From Rhipidocladum racemiflorum (lineage: Eukaryota; Streptophyta; Magnoliopsida; Poales; Poaceae), in contig CM070572.1 of NCBI GenBank assembly GCA_036346355.1, forward strand, positions 10,051,001-10,115,000: 64,000 bases of DNA, in the 5' to 3' direction. The notes under the pieces are model-generated. The model saw only the letters and a program-made list of their open reading frames with translations, was not told the DNA's origin and did not search any database. A program made the position numbers and the translations under genes. The first letter of the stretch is position 1. Every line of letters starts with the position of its first letter. Below, one piece after another: positions 35,513 to 47,737 of this stretch.

Positions 35513-38500
35513 TGTCGGGACCCCGAATTTGCAAATCCGACCCTCTGTGTATTCAAGACTAGTCCAGAACGCAGCTAGTGCACACAGTCTTAACATCGGT
35601 ATATATCACAATCATACCATACGATACTATCAAAGTACTTTATTTAAATAATCAAAGGGTTACTCGACCTTATGGCCAAGTTACAAATATATGCCTTGCA
35701 AGGCGAAACTTATTAAAAGAGAAATAGCAGCGGCGGAAAATCAAATAAACTTAGTGGCGCCATCCAAGATACCACAGCAACGGTGGGCTCGCATCCCTAA
35801 GTAGACGGGTCTTCTTGGAGTTCCTCCTCCAAAGTCGGCGTAATCTCCTCTTCAACTGATATTGTGTTGAGGCAAGGGTGAGTACTTGGTACTCAGCAAG
35901 TCATGCATGAGAATGCAAGCTAATATACTATATGCATGGCTTAGTACAAAGGAATAGCTCAGGGTATATTTGCGATGAAATGACTTTTGACAAGTAATAT
36001 AAGTAGATTCGAAAGCGGTAGAAATAAGTAAAGCATAAATAACTTTTCAAGAAGTTTAAATAACATTTTTCCCCATCCTAAACCATATTTCCATCATCTT
36101 CTTTGTTAAACCAACCCATCTTTCCAAATCCAAGTTATTTCCGAAAATCTAACCCTTGACTGTAATTCCGAGCATTGTCCGATCGTGGACTCGGCTATTC
36201 AAATAGATTCTACACTCTGCAGAGGTTATGCACTTTACCCACAAGATACAATCCACTCACCACGTCGGTATGAATCGCCATACAAGAGTATGCGAATGAG
36301 CGATCATAACAAAGCCTTCGGAAGCCTCAAACAACACAGTGGTCCTCTCCAGACGTGCTCTACACCATCCCTTCCTTAGCCAAGGCGAAGTATGGGACCA
36401 ACACACCGTTAGATGGGTACTGGCCACGACCACGATACGCTCCCCGTGCAATCACACAAACGGTGTAATCGACACCACTGAGGCTCCACAAGTGAGTCCT
36501 TAGCGACTTAGTCAACTAGGGCCGTCCCATTCCACCCATGTGGTTGCAAGTATGACCCAGTTCAAAGGCTTGCAAGGTTAAGTCCTTAGAGTGACCAGGG
36601 CAAGACTACCCGAAAACCAAATCAACATCCCCAATGCCACAACCGCCCAATGATTACTCTTGCCACATGCCCCGATCGAAATCTGCTTGTCAAACCCAGT
36701 TGATTACCATGCACCACGTGCCATCAACATCACATGATACTTTTCCAAAACAGGTTCAATATATCATTAAGTCAATATTAACATTTGATTATCCAAAATC
36801 ATGTCATGAGCACGAAAGGTGCTAAGCGATACTACAACGATCTAAACCCATGTTGGCAATTTAATAATGTCCAACTAGTAAACCACAACTAGGGTGACAA
36901 AGGATCATGGCACATACTTAAGTAATCAAGGTGTCATATAGCAAATTGGTATTTATCTAACCCCCATGTTTAAACAAAGTATTTTTCTAATTGAACTAGC
37001 ATGCAATAGTTTAAATCAAAATAGATTTCGAAATGGGATCAACATGGTCAAAGCACAACTTGCCTTCAAAAAGCACTTGCTCTTGGTCTTGAGTTGGATC
37101 CTGAGTCAATACTTCTCCTTCGAATCCCTCCGGCACTTCAACGTCTACTCGTAAAGCGTGCAAATAGCAAATACACAAATGAACACTATGCAAAAAGATC
37201 CCAAAACTCCAAATAAAATCCATAAACAGAGAGAACATAATTTTCTGGATTTTTAGAAACTGGAATCAATCAAATTTGGAGTTAAAGCATAAAAGTTATG
37301 ATTATTTAAAGTTTAAATAATCAATTAAATAATTTTACAGAGAAAAACTTTAGTCCAAAAATTAAATAAAATTCATATTTAGGTAGATCTCAATTTTATA
37401 CAAATTTAGAAATTTGAATCGCTCAAATCGGAGTTGAAGCATAAAAGTTATAAGCGTTTGAAGTTTGAATCTAAATTTGAATCAATATTTCGAATTAATA
37501 AATCATTTTCTTTTCGGAAATTAATTATTGCGTCGGCATGGACACGTGGCAGCTCCTGATTGGCCTGCTGGCGTCGGTGGCCCATGGGCTCGGTCCACAC
37601 TCGGCTTGGGTCCACCGTGGACTCGGTCACGCTCCACGTGAGGATCGACATGTGGGCCCGCTCGGGTGACGTCATTCTTGGCGTCGGCGGGCTCACCACG
37701 GTGCTGACAGGTGGGTCCCACCGATGACGCCATGGGTGTCGTCACGCGATCGTCGGCCGACACGCGGGCCCGCGTGTCGCTGACCACGCTGTGGCGTGGC
37801 GCGACAGTTCGGCTTCCTGGGCGCGTGGCACAATCGTGGCCGTTGGTTTGAAATCCGACTACCGGGATTGAGTTTGGCCTCATGTGCTTGGGGCGCACGT
37901 GGATCGATCGTGGGCCGTTGGATCTAGATCCAACGGTTGGGATTAGATCTAGGATTTTCAACGGAAACTCACCAAGTGGCGTGGCACGATCTGGGCCTTT
38001 GGATCTTGATCGGACGGTTGGTGGAGCTTCGGGTCGGCGATGGCTTCACGGCGGAGTTGCGCTGCCGTGGCTGAGGACGGCGACCACCCAAACGGCGGTT
38101 GGGGCGTGCTCGGCGAGATGGAGGGTGTCTTCGCGCTGGCCGGGTTTCGAATCTGGGGTCAATGGCGGCGGAGGATCGGCGACGGCGGGCGAGGCGAGGC
38201 AAGGATCGTGGTGGCGCTTCACGCAACTACGGCGAGCGATTCCGGCGAACCTACGGCGGCTAGAGCTCGGCGGGTTAGGGCAAGAAGTGCGCGGGTCACG
38301 GCGGTCCTCGGTGCGATCCGGCATTAAATAGCCGGAGGCGTGCTCGGGCGAGCCCTAATCGATCACGGCACGCACTTTCGGCGTGAGTCTGCTCGATTCA
38401 CGGGAAGACGACGAAATCGTGGCGCCCACGTGTCGCGATCAACGCCACGATCGCCTGGCGCGATCGGGTCCGGTCGAACACGGCTCGGTCGGTCGGCGGA

Positions 38501-38929
38501 TCTCAGCCGTTGGATCTTGATCCAACGGTTGGGATCGATTAGGGTTAGGAGTGGGTTCGGTCGAGTCAACTGGCTCGGGTCGGACTCGAGTCCGACTCGG
38601 TCGGATGAACAGTACTTGACCCGAGTTGGATTTTCCAGCGATTTAATATTTAAAATAATTCCCAGTAATTCATTTAATTCATTAAAAATAGCAAATGACT
38701 CAGAAAAATTCCAGAAAAATTCTGGAAAATACTTTGGATCATTTTGGACCCAAATAAAATATTTCCAACAAAATTTCATTTGCAAAATTAAATTCTTTAA
38801 TTATTTCAAAATGGAATAAATTCAAATAAATTCCAAATAAATCCAAATAAATTCCAGAAAATTCCAAAAATTCACCAAAGTGCCAAATCACACATGAATT
38901 TAAGAAAAGCAAAATTTTGGGATGTTACA
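35513..38929 (-). repeat. 5' LTR of the Tekay-type chromovirus
   Basis: Pairs with 26434-29854 along its whole length. Differences are mostly short indels and clustered substitutions at G/C-rich spots, whereas the AT-rich third (36740-37500) is nearly identical. Confidence 0.93.
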
Positions 38930-39788
38930 TTGATTCTTCCTTTTTGCTTGCTTTCAAAGCTATTTGGTTCGGTCTTACGCTTGAGCTTTGCTTGGCAAGG
39001 TTCTTCACTTCTTTTGCTTCTTCCTCCATAAGCTCATGTGATAGAATTCTTCCTAGCACATCATTAGGAGTAAGCCTTTTGAAGTCTTTTCGCTCTCGTA
39101 TAAGTGTTACGAGAGTCGAATTCCTTAGAGCAAAGGCTCTCAACATCCTCTTCACCACCACGTGGTCCGTCATATCCTTGCTTCCAAGCCCTCGGATCTT
39201 GTTCACAAGGATCATCAAGCGATCATACATTTGTTGCGGAGTTTCATCATCGTTCATGACAAACCTCCCCAGCTTCCCTTCAAGCAACTCAATCCTTGAT
39301 TCTCTCACACTTGATGTTCCTTCGTGAGCTACTTGGAGTGTGTCCCATATCTCTTTGGCTTCTTCTAAGCCATCCACTTTGTTGAACTCCTCGGGACTCA
39401 ATGCTCCAAGTAACACGCTTGCGGCTTGAGCATTTCGGTGGATGTTCTGTTCTTGTTGCGGTGTAAGCTCCATGTCGTCTTCCGGCATGTCTAAACCTGT
39501 ACATACAATCTTCCAAACACTAGGATGGAGAGACATCAAATGCATTTTCATTTTGTGCCTCCAAGCGGAATAGTACGTGCCATCGAAGAATGGTGCACGC
39601 CCGGAGGGCACAGTAATATAGGAATGCGAAGAGGAAGTATTTAATTTTTCGTAATTAAAAGGAATTTGAGCTCCCTGCGATGACGTGGAGGTGTCACCTT
39701 CCTTGGTCCTCGCGGGAGTTCCATGTCCGGCCTTTGGACTACCTTCTTCCCCTGACACGACAACCTTCAATCCAGTGTTGGCCATCAC
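38930..39788 (-). pseudogene. gag: SIRE Gag, N-terminal part
   Basis: Starts at 39788 or one codon later (MMANTGLKVVVSGEEG) and runs 286 residues to the chromovirus insertion. It contains the copia Gag (UBN2-like) core with FDGTYYSAWRHKMKMHL, EAKEIWDTLQVAHEGTSS and MYDRLMILVNKIRGLG. It is open throughout, so the insertion alone interrupts it here. It continues at 26433 downwards after the 5 bp duplication. Confidence 0.92.
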
Positions 39789-39822
39789 GTTCCTTCAAGC
39801 GGTTAAGCCTTCGAGAATGTAT

Positions 39823-39835
39823 GGCTCTGATACCA
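39823..39835 (-). other. Primer binding site of the SIRE element, tRNA-iMet
   Basis: Minus strand TGGTATCAGAGCC two bases (AT) beyond the end of the 5' LTR. A perfect match to the initiator methionine primer site. Confidence 0.92.
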
Positions 39836-39837
39836 AT

Positions 39838-41398
39838 CGAAAAGATGAGAAAGTTGCCTAAAGGGGGGGTGAATAGGCAGTTTAAAATTTAAACTAAATT
39901 TGTCGCAGCGGAAAGAGTATCGGAACTTCCGGTATTGGATCGGAACTTCCGATATAATCGGAATTTCCGATTCCAGATCGGAATGTCCGATCGACTTTGG
40001 ATACGGACAATTTGACAACTAAGAGCAACGAACTTAGGAAGCAGTATAAGAACGTTTAATCAACTTAATAAGGAGACAAGCTAAAACAAAGTAAAGTAAA
40101 GACACGGATTTGATCCCGGAGTTCGGATTCTTGAGGGAATCCTACGTCTCCGTTGAGGAGGCTCCAAAGAGCCGGGTCTTTTCCAACCCTTTCCTCCCAA
40201 ACCTCGGTCACACTTGAGGCTTGGTTCCACTATTGGTTCCTTTCCTTTCGGAGGCGGAGCCGGCCTTCACAAACTTGTCACGGCGTCCCACAATCCTTGG
40301 GAGCTCGTGATCGACACCTAGCCGTCTAGGAGTCCTTCAACCTCCAAGAGAAACAAATGCACGGTTGAACAATCTTGGAGGAACACTCTTAAGCTCGAAA
40401 TGAATGACACTTGCTTTTCACTCTAGCTCCAAATCTCACTTCTAGTCCTCACTCCTTGGATGATCCCGAAGATCAAAGGGGAGGGCTCAAAAGTAAACTA
40501 GAGAGGGCTCAAGGTGCACTAGAGTTCTGCTAAATAGAGTGTGTTACCCTCAAATGAGAGAGGGGTGGGGTATTTATAGTTTCTTGCAAAAACTAGCCGT
40601 TATACACCCACTCAGCTGCATATCGGAACTTCCGATCTCAACATCGGAATGTCCGATATGTACAAATGATCAGAACTCGAGCTCACTCCAACTGTCGAAA
40701 AAGGTGCATCGGAACTTCCGATGTTCCCAGAAAAGCCCTTGACAAAATGCTTCTAAGTCCATATCGGACTGTCCGATATAATCATCGGAACTTCCGACTT
40801 AACATCGGAATGTCCGATTCACTATATCGGAGTGTCCGATAATTCCAGAGAGCTCCCTATTTCCGGTTTGAACATATCGGAACTTCCGATGTCAAATATC
40901 GGAACTTCCGATATTTCCAGAGCACCCTAGAAAGCATCAACAACGATCGGAACTTCCGATCGAAATTATCGGAACTTAGATGCATTTACCACACACCGGA
41001 TCGAAGCAAGCATGCACATCGGAATGTCGGTAACATCGGAACTTCCGATGTAATATCGGAATGTCCGACTTGAACTTTGAAAGAAACCCATTCCGGTGCA
41101 TGCGCAGTGACTTAGGGTCTCAACAAACATTAAAGTGACATTCATCTGAGCATTGAGACTATCCTAGATCATTCAAGATGCATCCCTCTTAATAGTACGG
41201 CATTTCTACGACACAAAACATAGAAAATACAGGCGAGATGCCGATTTACTCGCGTAATCTTGTTTGAGAGTATCCATCGCATGTAGACGATCTCAAATGA
41301 ACCTTTTACCTGCTCATAAGCTCATTGAAGACATTAGTTTCTTTAATCGCTTATCATTAATCAACCAAAACCAATTTGGGGGCCTAGATGCACTTTCA
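39838..41398 (-). repeat. 5' LTR of the SIRE element
   Basis: 1561 bp, uninterrupted. Its inner end reads CG instead of the CA seen in the other LTR (39838 is C where 14442 is T). It has a minus-strand TATA box ACTATAAATACC (complement of about 40568-40582) and about 17 palindromes. It lacks one palindrome unit present in the other LTR near 18420, a typical repeat-mediated change. Confidence 0.92.
40571..40580 (-). promoter_or_regulatory. TATA box of the SIRE LTR
   Basis: Minus strand ACTATAAATA, followed by CCCCACCCC. Equivalent sequence near 18281-18290 in the other LTR. Probable start of the element transcript. The main palindrome cluster (40620-41070) lies upstream of it on the sense strand, as enhancer elements would. 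Confidence 0.6.
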
Positions 41399-41403
41399 AT
41401 TTA

Positions 41404-43175
41404 ATTATTATTTTTATTACAAAGTTTATTTATTGTCGTTAGGAAGTCGTATGCAAATCCAATTTCTATTTTTTTTAATGTTTTTTCTAAATTAAATTTA
41501 TTTAGGGACTTTACATACAAATTCGTATGGGTATGAATTATTTTATTTTAGTTTTATTTAAAATTTCATTTATTTGTTATTGCATATGACACGAGGTATT
41601 TCTTTTAATACGAATCGTTATAATTTGGACCCACCACGATTAATGGTGTAGATCTTTTTTTTCCTTTGATTAATGTGAGAATTTCTAGCTTTAAGAGCGA
41701 ACATAGTGGTTTTTTTTTACTATGCTTTTGTAGTTCATATATAAATCAAGTTGTTAATTTTAGTTAATATATTTTAAATTTTAGTTATTTAGGAATTTTA
41801 TTTTGCAACTCGTATGGAAATCATATTACTAATCTTCTTTTATTTTTTATTTCAAATTTTCAATTATTGTTTAGAATTTGTATATAAATCCAATTGATGA
41901 TTTTTATTTAATTTTTACACTGAATTGAAGATACTTAGGAATTTTACTTTGGACCTCGAATGAAAATAAAAGTGCTAATTTTATTTAATGTTTGTTTTTA
42001 GGTTGGAATTGTTATACATATCCAACTACTAATTTTTTATATTATCTTTATTTTTATCATATAAAAATCAATTAGTATTTTTTTTTAATTTTGAGTTTCA
42101 CTTTTTTTAGTTTGGAATTCATATAAATTGCAACTACTAAATTTAATTTAATTTTATTATGAATTTTGATTTTATTTATTGTTCGTATGTAAATCAAATT
42201 ACTAATTTGTTTATTTTTAATTTTATTTTTAGGTTAGAATTCATATACGAACCCACTTACTAATTTTAAATTATTTTTGTTCCTAATTTTATTTTAAATT
42301 TGATGTTCATATCGAAATCAAATTGCTAATTTTCTTTAATTTTTTTTCTTTGATTTTTTTTATTTCACTTGATGCGGACTATTTATTTTAATCATATTGA
42401 AGTCAAATTGCTATTTTTTATTCCATATTTTAGTTTGGAATTCGTATATAAATCAAACTGCTATTTTTTTTAATTTTTTTTCCCGAATTCAACTTTTATT
42501 TTGATGTTTGTATAGAAATTAGATTACAAAATATCTTTTTATTTTTATTCCATTTTTTTGGTTTTATTGCATTTTACTTGGACTCTTTCTTTTAATAGTG
42601 TGGAAATAAATATTTTTATCTTTATTTATATTTATTATGAATTCCAGTTATTTCTGTTTTGTAAATGATACGAACAATTTGTCTTAATTTGGACCATTGT
42701 AATTTAAACCCAACATGATTTGCGATGTAGATCTTTTTTTATTTTTCTGTAATTAATGTGAGAATTTCTAGCCTTGATAGCGCTCGTTTATGTTGTAATT
42801 CATATACCAACCCAACTATTAATTTTTAAAATTTTTATTTTATTTTGATGTTCGTATGAAACCAGATTACTAACTATCTTTTTTTAAATATTTTATTGTA
42901 TTTTACATAGACTCTTTCTTTTAATCGTATAGAATCCAATTTCTAATTTTATTTTATTTTTTATTCAGCATTTCATACATTTCTGTAATGTACATGATAC
43001 AAACTATTTCTTTTAATCTAGACCATTATAATCTAGATTCTGTATTGTGCAATACACCAACTCTTTCTTTTAATCTAGACCGTTATAATCTGGATCCACC
43101 ACGGTCAATGGTGTAAATCTTTCTTTTTTTCTCGATTAATGTGGGAATTTCTAGCTTTAAGAGCGAACATGATGG
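41404..43175. repeat. AT-rich diverged repeat field, right part
   Basis: About 1.8 kb of AT-rich DNA made of degenerate units with themes such as ATTCGTATANAAATC and AATTTTATTT. A more conserved box of about 120 bp occurs three times (about 41594-41710, 42667-42787 and 43061-43175), each with ATTAATGTG(A/G)GAATTTCTAGC. No coding potential. Confidence 0.7.
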
Positions 43176-45503
43176 CTTCTTTTGTCTCAATTTTTGTCTC
43201 TACTTTAATATTGTAATAGATAGTTGTCATAGCTCCGGCCATTTTTTTTTTTAAAAAAAAACGGCACGTAGCAGAGCCTACAGAGGAATCCGCAGAGTAT
43301 ACAGCAACCACTGTTAATACCTAATTTTTGGGGAATCAAGGATATTAAGATTGCCATTAGAGGATGCATGTGGTGCAGTATTGAGCTCCTACGTCGTAAC
43401 GCGTGTAAAAGCTTCCGGAAGAGCTCCCCGTCTTCCCCCTACGTGAAAGTGCGAGAACAATTTAAGAAGGTTGAAGAGGACACGTAGGTCTCGACAGGGA
43501 CGCGAGGCAATTGGATAAACACAACCGCGGAACCGCCCCTGCCGCGCGCGTAGAAGTAGAGAACGATGCATGCGGTCAATAGCGGGCTGGTGGGGATCGG
43601 CGTGGACGCCATCCTGGTAAAACTCCGACGGCGACACGCCGGCGTCCGCGGTGGCGACACGCACCTCGCGCATAACGCCAGGGATCTTGGATTCAATTCG
43701 ATGTGAGATTGGTAGCACGGAGTCACGGAGCATGGAGATGGCCAGATGGGCTTAGCCATCTTCTTCACCGGAAGGCTGGACCGGCCGGGGGGGATAGGTT
43801 TGAAGGTGATGTCACAATTAATTACGCCCTGATGTTGCGTCGCGGGACATGGTATTAGGGTTACCTTCTTAAGAGAGTTTGTGAAGAGAGCAAACTACTG
43901 TCTAGCTCAAAGTACTATAGTAAAATGACCAGGATTAAAAGAAGAGATTAACGCCTGATCGAGCCACTAGTAGTGTGCCCTAATGTTTGTATTGATAAAA
44001 AAATATCTAAATTAGTTGAATAAACGCTCATAATGCTCTTCAATAGTCTTTCTGAATGTCGTTCGCCTCACAGGTTCGCAAGGACAACGATGTATTTAAT
44101 GTAGCCAGGGAGGGACCCTGATGGGCAAAAAGCGACTTGTTCGTTTTCATTTGGAACGGTATAGGAGCGTATATATCTCCTTTTATTCTCAGTTCTAGTT
44201 TTTGGGAACGTACGGACTCTCTAATCTCTATGGTAAAATGCGACTCGAGTTCTCATTATTTTGCCAATCGGCATTGAATCTCTCTAGCTCTCTTTACTTC
44301 GATTGCACTTTGCTGGGATGGGCGAACATGGGGGACGCTCTCAATGTAGCGCAAATTAGCACTTACGAGTGTGTGGATGCACTGCGTCGACTTATATAGT
44401 TATATACGACATTATATATATCTTGGTTAGGTATCCTTAGGTTTATATGCTCCATGAAATACGGCAAGACATATCTGAATAACAACATTATTTTCCTCTT
44501 CTCTAGAGTCGTTGGAGCCTCGCAGAGATGACATTTCCGGACGAACCTGACTGGCGGCAAACAGAGAATGGACATCTAGCTCCTTTCTAGCTTCTTGTAC
44601 GCGAGTCTGCCAAAACGCAGACAAACAAAGGGAATTACAAAGAACAAAATTGTATTGCTTGCAACTAGGAACATAAGCATATCGAGTGCATTATCCAAAC
44701 AGGATAAGATTTGGTATTTGGCTGGTAACGCCGGTATTATCCCCTGAACCCATGCTGACCTCTCCGCTACGCTCCAGAGGCAAATAAATTTAACCCGTAT
44801 CTTTCCATGATACCAACCCCCTTTCTGTAAAGCCATGCACATAAAAAATACCTGGATCCAAGCGAAATATTTGTCCAGGGCTTAAAACAGGACTTTTCTT
44901 TTGCATGGAAAATAAGAGCGTACAATTAATGTAAGCTGTATTTTCCGGGATATCATGAGAGGTTTGGATGTGAGCTTGCAGGGAATAACTAGAGTTTATC
45001 ATTTAAAAGTGCTACTTTTAACCTTGTCCAGTTAATTCAGTACGCGTTTCAGTTTGGCTGATCTAAATTAAGGTCATACGAAGACACAACATAGGATAGA
45101 AATTATTTTAATTGCTCAACAAATATGCAAGGTTCGGTGAGACTTAAATATTCATTACAAGTTTACAACTAGCGCAATTGCGTTGTTTGAGAAATTCATT
45201 GGAAAAACAAAGTAACGCTAATTCCCTCGCGAACTAAGAACCAGCAATATCCATGGTAGTAGCTCAATATTAGCAACACCATTGTAATATACTGTAGACG
45301 TAAGCGACAGTTCTTTCAACATTCTTGTTGGACAGAATGGATTACCCAACCTTTGTCCAGCATCTCAAGTTCACCATGAAAGGTAGTTGGTGAAAAAAAA
45401 GGGGGGAAATCAACATGATACTAGAGGTCGTTGCCCCAGAGTTACATTACATAGACCTGAGTTTCAGATTTGACCGGTGCAATTTTATCTAAACTAATTA
45501 CTC
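43176..45503. other. Intergenic region upstream of the CONSTANS-like gene
   Basis: No gene recognised. Overlapping minus-strand frames at 43389-43768 (109-114 residues) have no visible domain, and 44363-45002 holds further short frames without recognisable motifs. A T/A homopolymer pair occurs at 43243-43261. I see no structural RNA. Confidence 0.5.
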
Positions 45504-45506
45504 TTA

Positions 45507-45693
45507 AGACTTGTTTGGAAGAGCTCCAGCTTCACCAGATCCGTGAAGCTGACGTTATGGATATTATGAGTATTTTGGTGCGTCATCTTGTTTAAATTTT
45601 AAAATAAAAATATAAACTTAATTCACTTTATTTTAGCCTACAAGTTTCAGATCTAAAGTGAAGTTGGGATCTGAAGCTCTGCCAAACAAGACC
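45507..45693. mobile_element. Tourist-like MITE (PIF/Harbinger type)
   Basis: 187 bp with 3 bp duplications TTA (45504-45506, 45694-45696). Terminal inverted repeats are AGACTTGTTTGG and, in complement at the right end, GGTCTTGTTTGG; the similarity continues inward (AGAGCTCC / AGAGCTTC). TTA duplication and this terminus are typical of Tourist elements. It lies about 600 bp upstream of the CONSTANS-like start codon. Confidence 0.85.
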
Positions 45694-45696
45694 TTA

Positions 45697-46304
45697 GTGT
45701 ATGTCAGACTCATATATATGTTCTATATATGTTCTGATAAGCTTAAGTTTTCAGTTCCCCAGCCGTGATTGAAACTCAACTGTTCTCCTCTCAGCTAACA
45801 AACATTAGGCGATATGCTGCACTAATCAGCTGCCCAACTCCATCTCTAGGTGCTGTCGATAGAGGACATGACTTTTCATGCGGGTGGTGGGTCCCCGGGA
45901 GCTCCTCCGACGTGTCGCAATCGCGTGCGGTGGACCCGCCAAAATCCGGCTGCAGCCAATCGCAGATCACGGAACCGGATGGGGTATTACCAGCAGGCCA
46001 ATCACCTTCCAGATAAGGCTGCGGGTGGGTCCCACCTCCGCACCAAAAGTGCAAATCACACTCGGCTACCCCGGGAAAGGGCAATATACCGAGCCATACC
46101 GCTAATAATCCAGCGCTATTTCTGTCATTTTTTTTTTATCACACAGTGTTCTCGTAGCATATACACTTATACGGTACGAGTGCAAGTGTGCTGCAGCGAT
46201 AATACGATACTAGAAATTGACTTGCTTTTAGTAAGTTTTGTAGGATCGTTGCACTAGTAATACTCTCTCTTTGTACTTTGTGTCTTTGTGTTTGCAACAC
46301 ATAC
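45697..46304 (+). promoter_or_regulatory. Upstream region of the CONSTANS-like gene with candidate TCP sites
   Basis: Non-coding. Three matches to TCP-factor binding consensus are GTGGGTCCCC (45887-45896), GTGGACCC (45930-45937) and the palindrome GTGGGTCCCAC (46025-46035), 270-420 bp before the start codon. No convincing TATA box was found; the T-run (46128-46138) and CT-rich stretch (46261-46271) are close to the coding start. Binding is inferred from consensus only. Confidence 0.4.
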
Positions 46305-47737
46305 ATGAGTAGGTCGGACCAGAAGGCGGCGGGGGCCGTAGGCGGCAAGGCCGCGCGAGCGTGCGACAGCTGCCTGCGGCGGCGCGCGCGGTGGTACTGC
46401 GCGGCGGACGACGCCTTCCTGTGCCAGGGGTGCGACACGTCGGTGCACTCGGCCAACCCGCTCGCTAGACGGCACGAGCGCCTGCGGCTGCTCGCGTCGA
46501 CGTCGCCACCGTCGCCGCCGCTGAGGTCAGTGGAGGGCGTGGCGGCGGCAACAACGTCGTCAAGGCTCCAGGGCGTCGCGCCGGCATGGTCGAAGCGGAA
46601 GGCGCGCACTCGGCGGCCGCAGGTCAAGAGCGTCGGGCAGTTGCTGTCGATGCGGCTCGTCGTGCCGGAGGTGGCCGTGGAGTCGTCGGAAGAGCGGAAG
46701 GCCGAAGAAGATGGAGCGGAGGAGGAGCAGTTGCTGTACCGCGTGCCTACCTTTGACCCTGCCCTCGCTGAGTTCTGCTCCCCGCTGCCGATCGATGACG
46801 CGGCGACCACAACCTCATGCTGCAGGGAGGACGTCGACGGCGCCGTGGAAGACACAAGGGAGCCAGTGGTTGCAGCATCGCCAGTGCAGCAGCTCCCGGA
46901 CAGCTTTTCCAACTTCGGCCCGACGGACGCCGAGCTCAGGGAGTTTGCCGCGGACATGGAAGCCCTCCTCGGCCGAGGCCTGGACGACAGCAACGAGCTG
47001 GAGGACCCGTTCTACATGGAGACTCTAGGGCTCGTATCGCCAGCGGAAGACAGCAGGCGCGTAAAGGTGGAGCCTGATGGCGTTGTCTCTAACAGCGGGG
47101 GCGCGGTGGCGTCCCGCCCAGAGCTGAAGTCTGAGGCGTCTGCGGAGACGCTGGACATCGATTTCAACTGCAGCTCGCCGACGGTGGTAGATGAAGACGA
47201 CGGTTTCGAACAGACGACGTCGGTGAGCAACGGCGACGCCGCGGATGCGCGGTTCTTTCAGAGAAGCCTGGATCTTAGGCTCAACTACGAGGCGATCATC
47301 AAGAGCTGGAAAAGTTCGCCGTGGACCGACGGCGAACGGCCGCACGTCAAGTTCGACAACTTATGGTTCCACGACAACTCGGTACGTGGGTGATTTACGA
47401 AGTTATATTTTCTCGATCGGATAGGCGCATGGCGCGTGCTTGTAAATGAAATTGTGTGGTTGCTGCGTGCATGGTGCAGGGCATGTGGATGCCGGGAGGA
47501 GCACGGCATGGTGAGGAGGCGGGGACGCCGAGGCTCAGGATGGACGGCGCCGGGCGGGAGGCACGGGTAACGCGGTACCGGGAGAAGCGGCGGACGCGGC
47601 TGTTCGCCAAGAAGATACGGTACGAGGTGCGGAAGCTGAACGCAGAGAAGCGGCCGCGGATGAAGGGCCGGTTCGTCAAGCGCCCAGTCGGAGGAGGAGC
47701 CGCCGTCGCTGCCGCCCTTGCGCCGTCAATTAGCTGA
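46305..47737 (+). CDS. COL: CONSTANS-like protein with one B-box and a CCT domain (COL16/COL6-like)
   Basis: Two exons, 46305-47381 and 47480-47737, give 444 residues. The intron (GTACGT...TGCAG, 98 bp) is phase 0. The start is the first ATG (MSRSDQKAAG); in-frame codons upstream have no ATG. The B-box at residues 20-62 has the zinc ligands C20-x2-C23, CAADD, C-x2-C and the H residues of SANPLARRH. The CCT domain (about residues 385-427) contains RYREKRRTRLFAKKIRYEVR and ends GRFVKR. A single B-box plus this CCT places it in group II of the family (COL6/7/8/16), nuclear regulators of flowering time and plant architecture. An acidic middle region (VEPD, FGPTDAELREFAADMEALL) is also family-like. 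The gene is intact; the orthologue is inferred. Confidence 0.94.

Larger units (their letters stand above)
26434..38929 (-). mobile_element. Ty3-gypsy chromovirus (Tekay type) inserted in SIRE gag
   Basis: 12.5 kb with LTRs 26434-29854 and 35513-38929 and perfect TSD TTGAT (26429-26433, 38930-38934). The sense-strand LTR runs TGTAACATCCC to GGGGTCCCGACA. Minus-strand gene order is gag, protease, RT, RNase H, integrase, with a chromodomain remnant at the pol end (WSNHEESEATWE, about 29960-30010), the mark of Tekay/Del chromoviruses. Every domain is recognisable but spread over several frames. The two LTRs are similar in length (3421 and 3417 bp) but differ by many 1-5 bp changes. Confidence 0.93.
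14442..41398 (-). mobile_element. SIRE/Maximus-type Ty1-copia retrotransposon with two nested insertions
   Basis: Minus-strand element with TSD ATTTA (14437-14441 and 41399-41403). The 5' LTR is at 39838-41398 and the 3' LTR at 14442-19134; the LTR on the sense strand runs TGAAAGTGCATCTAGGCC to CATCTTTTCA. Gene order in the sense direction is gag (39788 to 25146, interrupted), protease-integrase-RT-RNase H (25069 to 21897), then an extra ORF (21014 to 19548). This order with an additional ORF before the 3' LTR is characteristic of the SIRE clade. Without the insertions (12.5 kb at 26434 and 3.1 kb at 15089) the element is about 11.3 kb. The LTRs differ at roughly 1-2 percent by eye, so insertion was recent. 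Confidence 0.93.

Noticed and set aside
43389..43768. A small gene on the minus strand
   Set aside because: Two overlapping frames of similar length without motifs or supporting context.
46278..46304. An earlier start for the CONSTANS-like protein
   Set aside because: The codon at 46278 is TTG; the first ATG in frame is at 46305 and leads directly into a family-like N-terminus.
46139..46993. A 284-codon minus-strand ORF over CONSTANS-like exon 1
   Set aside because: Shadow of the real exon, which has a B-box and a matching second exon with a CCT domain.
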